In this document: piece after piece, positions 10,136 to 21,000 of the stretch
How positions within the stretch are numbered: the stretch's first letter is position 1
How the letters are laid out: every line of letters begins with the position of its first letter
Assembly: GCA_023376005.1 (NCBI GenBank)
Contig: CM042141.1
Coordinates: 98,851,597 to 98,915,596 of the forward strand
Reading direction: 5' to 3'
From: Doryteuthis pealeii
Taxonomy: Eukaryota; Mollusca; Cephalopoda; Myopsida; Loliginidae
DNA length: 64,000 bases
Program-made: the position numbers and the translations under genes
Notes under the pieces: generated by a model
What the model was told of the DNA's origin: nothing
Seen by the model: the letters and a program-made list of their open reading frames with translations, nothing else
Databases searched by the model: none

Positions 10136-10749
10136 AGGATTTAGTTTTTAATGTTCGTAATAAACAGATGTTTTCCGTGCTACGGTAGCCAAGGAGATCA
10201 TCTTATAAAGTACTTTGATTTTGTCAGGTTCATATGAAAGGGGGGGGGGGTCTTTTTCCCAGAAACCAGCCCTCTTTATATTCAAAGAAACAATCTAGAG
10301 ATAGGCAAATGAGTTGCAACCAAACCAGTGATGGCAGAGTACCCCCACCCACCCAACCTCCCATCATCCACCGTCGCTGGTCACAAGAAAAACATCAATA
10401 TCAGCTCCTCCGATCAAACAGCTGGTCACATCAAGTTCTAGCATTGTTAATTAATTTAAAGACAATTTGGTGAATGTTGGTCCTTATTTCCTGTACAAAC
10501 AATTATTTTCTATTTCATAAGTGACTTTTCGCTGGATTTTGCAATTAATTTCAATTATTCCCAAATTTATTTCCAAGTTATAAAAATTTTTATCATACAA
10601 AAAATGTGTTGCACAAAATCGTAGAAAAAAAAAAAGTCACCAAAAAACAATTGTAGTAATTAAAACTTGGGAATCCCAAATTTCAGGACTGTGGGTCTGG
10701 ATTCAGCCTGGAATATTGTTTCTGATTCCAAATTGGTATGATACGTTAG

Positions 10750-11490
10750 ACTATGGCCTGTAGGAGTAAATTTTAAAAAATGTGACACACTGACACACTG
10801 ACATTCGCATTTATTATTAGAGGTTGGCAATTGAGTGACAATTATAATGGTTCATCTTATAGACGCCAATGCCTATTGCTGCTTTCTCTAAGCTATGCAG
10901 AAGTCATTCATTTTGTGCAAGTGTATTTGGCAGAACTGTTAGTGTTCTGTCACTACCATTCACATCCATATTTTCTATTACAAACACCACCACCCATCCA
11001 CACCTACATTAACACATGTTCATACCTTATACATACACACATACCTACCTATTCTCATACATGCTCTGACCTCTTTACACTGACACCATTCTTCTAACCC
11101 ATTTTCGGTGACTGACTTATTTCTGTGACCTGTGTAATTGGGTCAGACATGTGACTATACACATGCACAAATCACCTTTCTTCGTGATTAGATCCCATGA
11201 AGACTTGGTCCCTTTTCCGCACTAAGGGAACAATTGCCAGTATTCTTCAACAATCATCAAACAGAAAAGACGTATTCCCGATCTCTGCAGAATACAACAC
11301 TTTTTTTACCCACTCCTCTTCGTACAGTCTGTTGAGAACTTTGATCTTTTTCCTTTTGTATTATTTTGTAAACTTGTTCGTTTGTGTTCATCAATATATA
11401 TATATATTTATCATTCTTGTTCATTCCATCGTCTTCAGTTTTTCCTTTTTGGTCGCCTTATTTAATCATTTACTGTTTTCTTAGACTGTC
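10750..11490. other. Unassigned, C/T- and CA-rich stretch
   Basis: Moderately GC-richer than its surroundings, with many CACAC and ACATAC runs and two short open frames (10831-11097 and 11197-11484) of low-complexity composition. No known protein motif, terminal repeat or splice pattern was recognised. It could be an old repeat or LTR fragment. Confidence 0.35.
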
Positions 11491-11763
11491 TTGGTTAAGC
11501 TATCTGTCAAGCTATGCAGTCTAGCAATACAGAATAGTTAGAGATATGTGAATTGTCTCCTTTTTTTTATATTCAAATAAAATCCACTTTCTTTTGATTC
11601 CAATTGAGTTTTAAAAAATGTTAACATTTAACCGATAGAAAAAAAACATTGAAATTTTTATAAAAGTTGTTAAAACATAAAAATATGTTGTCAATACATA
11701 TCTTACATAAAATGCTAGAAAACATTTTTTTAAAAATAAAACTATCCTAATGAATAAAAAATA

Positions 11764-11935
11764 TCTATATATCAATGCGCTTGTTCCTTAATCTTACAAC
11801 CGTTATCATCCTGCAACACTCTCTGGTTAAAAATGAGACCATACAAATCATCCAAGATGAAATACAAAAATATAAGTCCTAATTATCTGGTGTTGCTTTC
11901 AAAAACGAAATTTTAAAAAAACAACCAATTTTTAC
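11764..11935 (+). repeat. Family D repeat, 5' part
   Basis: Starts TCTATATATCAATGCGC after A, then CCGTTATCATCCTGCAAC, CTCTGGTTAAAAATGAG and the ATTATCTGGTGTTGC block, as at 37778 and 42505. The 3' end is not identifiable. Confidence 0.6.
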
Positions 11936-11996
11936 CTGATATGAAAGATAAATATTTTATATATATTACAAACTAAAGGGACAACTAAAAACCAAA

Positions 11997-13205
11997 TCTT
12001 ATTATAATGGAGATTCAGTGTCACTGTCTGTAACCAAAACTATGTCACTTCTTACATCACAATACTCTGAGGAATTATGTAAGTTTATCAATTAGTATTT
12101 AATTTATAGTGAAAATCATTAATACTTAGAATAAATCTCATTTATTGTCTCAATGAAAATCTGTGTTAGATTTGCCTCAAAACAACCCATGTTATTAGTG
12201 CTTTTAAAATTCAAGAATGTGTCTTATATATCACTAAGAAATAAAGGTTTACATTGTTACATACGCCTATCGCTCAATGCTATACAGCGCTTCCATCAGA
12301 GACACAAAGAGAGTTAAAAGACATGCATACGAAAATTTGGCAATAAATAACGACAAAACATGATATTATTTTAGAACATAACATTTAATTCGAGGTTTAA
12401 AATCTTTTGGAATCTGAATACGGCCGCCGACAGGCGAGAGTTTTTAAATGTCCCTATGGTTGGATTTCTCATTCAAAATCAATATATATAAGGTTCATAC
12501 GAAGGAAGTTGCACTTATCTTGTTTTTATATGGACTATTCATCTTCCGTGGTTAATTATTGTTCCAGTATTCATTCCTTTCTCCGGCATTTTCCTTGTGA
12601 TGATTTTGGTTCGAGAGACATTCTTCGTCTTCCCCCTCTCCCACGAGATGTTCACTGGTCGACCATCTGGTACCCACTGCCCAAGACTGACAACAGAGAT
12701 CGCTTGCCCTTCCTCTAAACCGTGACGTCACCTGTATCAGTACGTTTTGCTGATGTAGGCAAAGCAACGAGGTAGTATCAGGCGACCGTTTCGTGTCTTC
12801 CTCTTCCTAGCTATGCCGGCTACGGCCATGAATAAGCGAAATTTTTAGGGTCACAATCTGGGACTTCTGAGGGGGGCTCTTCCGGCGTCGCACAGTCTCT
12901 CAGAATGTTCTAAAACGTTCTATGATTTGATGGAACGTAACAACATAATATATGGTGTGGCTATTTTGCATACTGGTTTTAACAAAACAGGTTTGTTAAA
13001 TAGTTACTTGGTGTTATTTAACTCTAATAACGTATTAAAATTAATCCTATGTATAATTTTATATAGAAACCAATTAAAATAAATTAAAATAAGTGTAATC
13101 TTTTTATATGCATTCATATTTAATTTCGTTATTCTTTCTAGTTTAATATATTTCATTACATTAAAACTTAAATATTTACGCCTTGAGGGTGCATATTTTT
13201 GCTAA
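11997..13205 (+). mobile_element. Helitron-like element, family B2, copy 2, split by a solo LTR
   Basis: Starts TCTTATTATAATGGAG after A at 11996; ends TGCATATTTTTGCTAA before T. Co-linear with 2819-3849 once the LTR at 12255-12942 plus 4 bp is removed. No coding capacity of its own. Confidence 0.7.
12255..12942 (+). mobile_element. Solo LTR (688 bp), TGTTAC...GTAACA, 4-bp duplication ACAT
   Basis: Perfect 6-bp terminal inverted repeat TGTTAC/GTAACA. ACAT flanks both sides (12251-12254, 12943-12946). The paralogous element at 2819-3849 has ACATAATATATG uninterrupted at the same place, which proves insertion. Clearly CpG-richer than its surroundings. TATATATAAGG near 12483 could be a TATA box, giving plus orientation. 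Open frames at 12407-12718 and 12552-12767 lie inside the LTR and are not genes. Confidence 0.82.
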
Positions 13206-13743
13206 TCTGTATAAAAAAAAATCAATAATCTCTTAAAGTGTAACCTGGTTTTCTTTTAGTGTTTTCTACCTTATTAAACATAATTTTTCAAGAAATATAT
13301 GCATTGTATATTTGTTGTCACTTCGTCCCTACTTCTCCAGCAATGTCCAGCATGTCTTGTTTGTCTTACTTGGATGGTTCATGTGATAAGAGGTAAGTGG
13401 ACATACAGCTGCTTCTTTTGTCAGATGCTATGCTAGTGTAAACCATGAATTGTTAGACCCTTTGGACTTTGGTGTTAATATTGCTGCTGCTGTGCTCACC
13501 TATATATTCTAACCAACATTGGTAGCAGAGTGTAGTTATGGCCAAATGTAATTTGAAAACTCCCTCTGAGTTTGATGAAAACAGAACAGATTATAAAAGT
13601 TGAAAGAAGAACCTTGAACTATAAACTCTTTATACTGACATGCATAAAAGCAAATGGACAATTTTGGTACAATTTAAATTTAGGGGATAATAGCAGGACC
13701 AGATTGACCACATCACAGCTATCTGTTACAAAAATTATATAAA

Positions 13744-14135
13744 CTAGAAAAAAAAAAAAAAAAAAAAACGCTCTCTGGGTGGTGTAAAAATTGATTTTAT
13801 TTATTTGTAAACTTTTAGTTAAGCTCTTGAAACTGAAAAGATCACTATTACTTGGTTGTAAACAATTTTCACGTAAAACTCTATACGTTAGATAACTTTA
13901 AATATATATTGAAATAAAACAAACTATATATAAATATATAATACCAGGCATGTATTTATTTAAACTTGTTTTAAAAAACAATGAGAACTGTCTAATGTTA
14001 CATGTTCAAATTTTGAGTGTATATAATACAAGGTTGTTCTTTATTTTATGTATTGACGATTTTGGGTAATATGATGTAAGCAGTGACATAGTTTTGGTTA
14101 CAGACAAATAGAGATGAATCTCCATTATTAATAGA
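13744..14135 (-). mobile_element. Helitron-like element, family B, copy 1
   Basis: Minus-strand 5' end TCTATTAATAATGGAG at 14135. The 3' end has hairpin-like CACCACCCAGAGAG, a poly-T run and CTAG at 13744 followed by T. Co-linear with 45228-45617 and 62453-62872, sharing TTTTTTAAAACAAGTTT and ATAGTTTG-like blocks. About 390 bp. Confidence 0.72.
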
Positions 14136-14274
14136 ATTGAAATTTTTATTGTATTTTTTCTTACAAAATTGTAGCATTTTATACACAAGCCTATATTGTA
14201 TAAATTAAATTATTGTCGGCCTAAACCCATAAAGCATTTTGTCATGATAGAAATTAGATTTCCTATTGTTTATC

Positions 14275-14517
14275 TGGTTATTTCCTATAACTCCAACCTA
14301 AAAAAAGGGGAAGCACTCTGAATGAATTTTATCTATTAATTAATCTATCCATTATTTTCCCATTAAACTAACCCTAAACTCTAACCCTAAACCCCAACCT
14401 CAACCCTAACCCTAACCCCATCTTCTTTTTTCGTAGTAGATCAATAAATAAATAAATAATGTATCAGTCAATCAGAGAGGTTCCACTTTTTTAGGTTGGA
14501 GTTATAGGAAATAACCG
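14275..14517. repeat. Inverted repeat enclosing telomere-like CCCTAA repeats
   Basis: Left arm GGTTATTTCCTATAACTCC at 14275, right arm GGAGTTATAGGAAATAACC ending 14517; the arms extend about 45 bp. Between them, 14365-14425 holds CCCTAA-type repeats with CCCTAAACT variants, followed by (AATA)n. The telomere-like tract is interstitial: both flanks are ordinary repeat DNA. Confidence 0.8.
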
Positions 14518-14837
14518 TTTATCTCCTTTAGCAGACCTTTATTTATCAGAGTAAATCTTTAGAAATTTTTCTGACATACAACATCCAGTGTAGTCCCATT
14601 ATCAGAAACTAGAAGCAGCTACCAACCATTGCCTTGGTAGAGGGGGACAAAAAAATGATGTATTGTTTACTTTTGTGATTTACAAATGAACATTTTTCAG
14701 TAGAATTTCAATGCTATTTCTATGTATATTTTAATTTTAAAATATCTTTGAATATAAATCAAATCTTCATAATTTTTACACAAAAAGCAGGAACCGTTGA
14801 TTTTTTTATATCTATATATATAATATATATATATATA

Positions 14838-16129
14838 CAGGGTGTTCGGGATAAATTTGACATATTTATATTTGGTTATTTTTCTCTGTAGGTTGGAGGT
14901 ATTGACGCACACTATGCATCATTTAAAAGCTTGGACTTCATTCATATATGTGATGACAGACAGAATGGATAACTGGAACCCACCTGAATCATAGAAGAGA
15001 ATAACTTGTATTGTGATGATCTGCGTTTGCCATAAAAATAAGGAAATTATGGTTGCTGCTCAATGCTCCCTGAACACTGTAAAAACAATCAGGCATGAAC
15101 TGGAGAATTACAATGGAGACTACGAGGCTGTGGCTAGAAGAAAGCAACATAACATATGATCTGATTGTGTTCGTACAGAATTCCTTGAAAATCTACAGAA
15201 AAAAGTGTTGTAGGACCCTGGCATTGGAATTATCATGTGAATTAAATGTTTCAGCCTCTATCATGAAGCTTGCACTTAATGAAAACCTTTGCTACTACTC
15301 ATACAAGTGTCACAGAGGTCAACTGCTCCCAGAAAAGACCCGTGAAAATCATCTGACAAAGGCAAAGAAACTTCTGAGCAAAGTGAAACATCCTGCTGAA
15401 CCACAAATAATCTGGTTCTTTTCCGATGAGAAAAACTTTTGCCAAGATCAAAAGCACAACACGCAGAATAACAGATAGCTTGCATACAGTCCAAAGGGCA
15501 CTCCTCGTGACATGCAGACTAAATTTCCCCAAACTGTGATGGTTTTCGGATGTGTGTCCTCTGAGGGTGATGTGATGCCTCCGCATTTTTTCAGAGAGGG
15601 TATCAGGTTGAATTCAGATGCCTACGTGGAGTTGCTAAACACTGTAATCAAGCCCTGGATAGCAAGGGTAGCCAATGGAAGGCCATATGTATGGCAGCAG
15701 GATTCAGCCCTCTGCCACACCTCTGGGAAAAGTCAAAAATGGTTGTCAGCGAGTTTTTACTACGACTACACCAGTCCCAATGTTTGGTCTCCGAACTCCC
15801 CAGATCTTAACCCCATGGATTATTATGTATGTGGTGTTGTTGAGAAAGACACCAATCGCCGTACCAGTACTACAAAAGCCCAGTTAATCGACAGAATTAA
15901 GGTAGTTTTTGAGACCCTTCCCAGGGAAACTGTAACATCATCTTGCTCCAGGTTCCAGAGCAGGTTGAGGCTGTGAACAATGCTAATGGTGGTTATTTTG
16001 AGTGAAACTTGTTGACAGTAGTGTAATTTCTGTGCCTGTTGAATTTCTTTACAATCCATTAAATTTTGTAATTACCAAGCACTTTTTCTTTTTCCTTATG
16101 AAACTGTCAAATTTATCCCGAACACACTG
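14838..16129 (+). mobile_element. Mariner-type (maT-like) DNA transposon, 1292 bp, inactive
   Basis: About 24-bp terminal inverted repeats (CAGGGTGTTCGGGATAAA left, CAGTGTGTTCGGGATAAA right as reverse complement), flanked by TA. Size and TA target are typical of Tc1/mariner elements. The right end lies at 16129. It sits inside a Helitron-like element whose paralogue lacks it. Confidence 0.93.
15047..15976 (+). pseudogene. Mariner/maT-like transposase pseudogene
   Basis: DDE/D transposase. Recognisable blocks: an N-terminal helix-turn-helix region (CSLNTVKTIRHELE near 15060), KLLSKVKHPAEPQ, first catalytic Asp in FFSDEKNF, VMVFGCVSSEGDVMPPHFF, second Asp in WQQDSALCHTS, third Asp in SPDLNPMDYY with 38 residues between the last two. 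That spacing is one more than DD37D maT elements, perhaps from an in-copy insertion. Broken by in-frame stops at about 15156 (TGA) and 15476 (TAG) and a stop/frameshift near 15210-15240. No active protein is possible. Confidence 0.9.
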
Positions 16130-16403
16130 TATATATTTACTATGTCATTAATTGTTTTATTTTTGTAGTTTCCTCCGTACATACTCATAAATATATACAA
16201 CTGCCCTTTATATATGTATAGATAGATAAAACTTAAGATGGGTTTGTTTATTTATCCTTCCTAGATAATCCAATAATGAACCATCACAGTAAGAATCTTT
16301 GTCTTCTTCATCTCTGAACATAGAACCACCATAATTATTTGATATTTTGTAGTTTTCCCCTTTAGAGTACTTACATGTATTTTCTTTGTACCATGTGCTA
16401 GTG

Positions 16404-16870
16404 CAGGGATCACCAAACTACGACCTGTGGGCTGGATCAAGCCCGTGAAGGCATTTTATCAGGCCCGCCAATGGTATTTGAATTTGCTTGTTAAAACACA
16501 ACTTATGTATGTGAGCAAGCATTTTCAAAATTGAAATATGTGAAATCAACCCATCGAATGAAATTGACTGATAAACATTTGAAAGCAATTCTCTTGATTG
16601 GATGTAGCAATTCCAAACCAAACACTGACGATAGTCTGCCTTTGAAACTTCAGTTTCACAAATCTAACTAAACCTTTCTGCTAATGTTGCGTTCTTTGAT
16701 AATGTTTTGAAAAATAAATATGTTGGTTAAATTTGTTTTTGTGCATCTTATGCATCTCATCCATGAATATAACATGGAAAGATATATCTTTTTCTCAGAG
16801 CTTTCATTCTGGCTAGCAAGTATTAAACACAATAATAATGTGGCCCGCGCTCGTTATTTTTTCAATTATC
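16404..16870 (+). mobile_element. hAT (Charlie/SPIN-type) transposon remnant, internally deleted
   Basis: Left end CAGGGATCACCAAACTACG with GGGCTGGATC...AGGCCCGCC is the typical start of Charlie-type hAT elements. It is fused directly to the 3' end of a transposase frame: CEQAFSKLKYVKSTHRMKL and TDKHLKAILLIG, the C-terminal hAT dimerisation region. GTGGCCCGCGC near 16840 marks the right subterminal region. The central transposase is deleted. Confidence 0.75.
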
Positions 16871-17055
16871 CGATATATCCAACTATTCACCCTCCAGCTA
16901 TGGGTAAATAGTAGGGCAGACTGGGCTCTTTAACCTTGGTTAGGCAACCAATCTAAGAGAAGGAAAACTATGAATTTTAAACCTGTTAAACTCTGCTTAA
17001 GAAATTGACTTTGTGTCACATCCTGCTCATGCAGAGTGGTTGGTAAATAAGTATA
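16868..17055 (+). repeat. SINE S1, 3' part
   Basis: CCCTCCAGCTATGGGTAAAT, GGGCAGACTGGGCTC, AACCTGTTAAACTCTGC and CACATCCTGCTCATGC are the S1 body and tail. The tRNA-like head is missing. A family D fragment follows (about 17085-17190). Confidence 0.75.
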
Positions 17056-17544
17056 TATCGTATAAATAATCCGATTGTTCCTAAATCTTCCATCTGTTAT
17101 CATCCTGCAACACCCTCTGGTTAAAAATGAGAGCGTCAAAGATGCAATGCAAAAATGTAAATCCAGATTATCTGGTGTCGTTTAATCGTAGATTACTTAT
17201 TTGTCCAATTTTATTTCACCCAATTTTAACAATGAAATATTCCAAATGGTCTTGTATCGCTTAAATGCCCAACATAAAATCAAAATGAATTGAAAAACAT
17301 GTTAAATGTTAGTTTTATTTGTAATATTGAAATTGTGAACTTCAAAAGATATTTTGGTAATTTTGATCTTATGTCTTGCTCTAATTTACACTATACGACT
17401 ATTGATCTTGAAGTTTCTGTAGAATTAAATACTTACAAATGATATGTGTATTGAGTATTATATTGATTTTTATTGTATATTTTTGTATTATCTATTGCAA
17501 AGACAACAGTAGGATTTATTTGTAATGAAATTGCAAATCATCAT

Positions 17545-17741
17545 TATTTACCAACCCCTCCACATGAGCAGAATGTGACCCCAGGTCAATTTCTTAAGCG
17601 GAGTTTAACAGGTTTGAATTCAGAGTTTTCTTTCTCCTAGATTGGTTACCTAGCCCAATCTGCCCTACTATTTGTCTATAGCTGGAGGGAGAATTGTTGG
17701 ATTCATACCTTTCCCAACCATTACACCATGCGCCTCCAGTT
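17545..17741 (-). repeat. SINE S1, internally deleted
   Basis: Reverse orientation: tail ACCAACCCCTCCACATGAGC through body to ACCATTACACCATGCGCCTCC, which is the A-box end of the tRNA-like head. The B-box segment is missing. Confidence 0.75.
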
Positions 17742-17978
17742 TCTGGTTTAAATAGCTCCTCTTGACTTTTGTTTCATTTCATGGAAATTCCACAGGTCCT
17801 GCTAGTATTGTATAAATGAAATTCTTGTCAACCTAAACACATAGAGCATTTTCTTGTCTCTAAAACAAAACATGGAAAACAGACAACAGAAAATACAGCT
17901 GTAGAATTCAAGAAAAAAATCAACAACAACAAAAAAAATTCTTTGGCGAATAAATGTATAATTTCATTAAATGATATG

Positions 17979-18095
17979 TTACATTTTTGATTTCATGCAC
18001 TGATCAAGCATTTCAAATAATTTTCCATTCCTGAGATATTGTTGGGTGTCTTCAGATCCCCCAATACAATGACCATCTACAAACACACGAGGAAC
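17979..18095 (-). CDS. GLRX2: GLRX2 terminal exon 3
   Basis: Acceptor CTTTTAG ends at 18096; 38 codons and TAA at 17981-17979. VPRVFVDGHCIGGSEDTQQ is the glutaredoxin cis-Pro and glutathione-binding segment, followed by LFEMLDQC. A possible polyadenylation signal (AATAAA on the minus strand, near 17516) lies about 460 bp downstream. Confidence 0.96.
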   Translation of the reverse strand, partial: VPRVFVDGHCIGGSEDTQQYLRNGKLFEMLDQCMKSKM

Positions 18096-21000
18096 CTAAA
18101 AGACAAAAAAGAAAAGACAAAAATGAAAATATGTCAACTTTAAAGATACCTAATGTATAAATTATAATGTATAATATATGTATTAGTGTCAGAAACATGA
18201 ACAGTTTACAGTAGTAATATGCATGTATGTGTGCGCGTGTGTGCATATGTGTGTGGATAGGGCATCAGGTATAGTGTCGGCAGACTACAGGAAGCATGGA
18301 GGCTTTGAAAGATTCAGTGTTTCGGCAGCCTACAACAGACGCGAGCAGCTTATTCCATGCCTCCGCAATTCTGAGCATGAAGAAATGTTTCTGAAAGTCA
18401 CGTGAGCAGTGCTGTTTTCTGACTTTGTAGGCATGCCCATGTGTGTTAGAAAGATGGAGATCAAAAAGGTGCTTAAGGTTGCTATTGTTAAGATGATTAA
18501 TGACCTTATGAGCGTTTACCAGGTCAGTTGCCAGATGCCGAAGTTTCAATGAATCCATTCCCAGGGCAGTGAGACGTTCAGAGTATGGTAGATGCCTGAT
18601 GGAGGGTATTCATTTGGTTGCACGTCTCTGTACAGTTTCTAAAAGGTTAATATTCTGAGCAAGATAGGGGTTCCAGACTGGTGATGCAAACTCCAAGTGT
18701 GGCCACACCATAGCTTTGTACAGCTTTAAATAGATAGCCGGTGAGCAGCTGACAAAGGTCTTGCTGAGTGACGCCAGGACACCCTCGGCTTTTTTGACAA
18801 TTTTAAAGACGTGTTTCATCCAACGTAAATCACTGCTGACAGTAACACCCAGATCATGAAATAATAATAATAGAAAAAATGTAGAAATGTTCCGCACACA
18901 AAGAAAATTCGACCTTCATCAGAGTAAATCCTTATTTGAAATGAAATTTACTCTGATGAAGGTCGAATTTTCTTTGTGTGCGGGACATTTCTACATTTTT
19001 TCTATTATTATTATTTCATTTGATTATTTAAAAATAATAATAGTTTGAATAATGTACACATGGATAAACTCCTGACCGAAACACATGTAAGTAAAATTGA
19101 TTAAAATATCCTATTTTATCCATTCTATACTTTCTTTCCTTTATTCATTTTTTTCAACATATAGGTCGGTTTCCCAAGGCGAAAAAGATGACTTTTAACT
19201 TGTAAAAAAATGCGGTGGGCATTATTTTTTAGAGAAATATGTATAAAATCATGAGAAACATATCTGTATCTTTGTTGAGTTACCGTTTTTTCATGTTAGT
19301 TAATAATATATATTTTAATACACAAATTAGATGCTAAAAATTTTAGTTAGCTGCGTACAACGAAGTAGCCAATCAGAATACATCTTTCATTGACTGCTGA
19401 TAAAATTAACCAATCACGATCACCGTAGCATGAGTTATCACTCAACATGTCTGCTTCAAGCGAAGAAGTGTATAATGAAAATAAATGTTGTATGTGTATT
19501 TTAATTTTTAAAAAAACCTTAGTTATAACTTGTTTTTGGCTACGTTAAATTTCAATTGATTTGTGTCTGCTTCAAGCGAAGAAGAAGTGTATAATGTAAA
19601 CACACCAGAAAATAAATGTTTTATGTGTATTTTAATTTTAACTTGTTTTTGGCTACGTTAAATTTCAATTGATTTAACGGTGAAAAAATGTAAACATTGT
19701 TTTTCGTTTATAATTTGCATTATTTTTGTAAGCCGAAAAATTTTTAAAAAAATCATTAGGAGTTTGTTTAATGCTTCTTCTTTCGAGTGAATAAAATTTT
19801 TTAAAGATAATATTAACCTTTATGCAAGTTTTATTATCTTAAATATAGTAGAGGGGGGGTAAATTACACGGGGAAAATTGGTGGTAACCACGGAAAATTT
19901 TAATATGTGCAACATTTACGCATAAAAAAAAATAGTTTGATATTCAGGAGTCTATAAGCATTCATTTGGCCGCTTTTTTTTTCCCACCCTAAAAATTACA
20001 AATTAAATCAAAAACTAGAGCCTTTTTGGCCTTTGGGCCCGTAGCCTAATACTGTCGGATTCACTTCCAGTTTCATTTTACATATCTGATTAATGTATAA
20101 CATAATATATATAATATATAATTATAATGCATAAATTATAATGTATAATATATATCTGATTAATGTATAATATATAATATGAATTATGTATAAATTATTT
20201 TCAATATTTGAAAAGATTTCATAACCCAACTTTGCTCTGGGAAAAATACTGTTAAGTTTTTAAATGCCATCCTTGGCCAGTTGAAAAGTACTGAGTTGTG
20301 GAATCCTTTGGTAAGTGAATAAGTCCTATCCTGCATAGTGTTAAAGGTCCAGTGATTTAATCTTATGTCCGTCATCCACGAAAGTCAAAGTAGTTATGAG
20401 TAGCTATGACCAGTACTCTTGGGTTTAAGTATTGTTTCAGCAGCAGAGTACTGCCAGCGATTGGCCAAGAGGTTGATGATATAGTTCTTGGCGAGTCTAT
20501 AAATAGAAGTGGGCTTCTAACACACGCCTTATATCACAAAAATCTCAACAAATACATTCACTGATTTTTTTTTAAATTTAAAAAACAAAAAAATATTTCT
20601 AATATGTATTTCACTCAGTCAAATCACTTTTCTTTCTTTCTTTCTTTTTTTTTTTCTTAAATATTAACTAAAATAATGCAATTAACTTCAAAACTAAAAA
20701 CTTTCAGAATCAAATGGAAAACTAAAAATAGTTACGAGGAGCATCACGATCATTTTAAAAAAAATTGTTTATTAGTTTGTTTTGTTTTACGGCATATCAA
20801 TCTCAGTGGGTCATTTAATGCCAACATAGTTTTGAAATAAATTCATTCTTAATGCATACTCAATTTTTTTATAAACATATTTTTCTATCTAACCCATAGA
20901 TGGGACCCTAACAGGTACTACCACTCCAGGTCAGTGTGGACCTGGGAGCAAAGGTGATGAGGGAGTGCTCCACATTCCCCTAACTTCCAGAACTGGAACC

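Larger units (their letters stand above)
14609..16222 (-). mobile_element. Helitron-like element, family C, copy 2, split by a mariner
   Basis: Minus-strand 5' end TCTATACATATATAAAGG at 16222. The 3' end has a 7-bp hairpin (CTACCAA/TTGGTAG), then CTGCTTCTAG at 14609, followed by T. Without the mariner and one TA it is about 320 bp and co-linear with 176-484. Confidence 0.72.

Noticed and set aside
12407..12767. Overlapping plus and minus open frames of 103 and 71 codons
   Set aside because: They lie wholly inside a solo LTR with defined ends and target duplication, and no protein motif is visible.
14365..14425. Chromosome end (telomere)
   Set aside because: Only about 60 bp, degenerate, and flanked on both sides by ordinary repeats within an inverted-repeat element.
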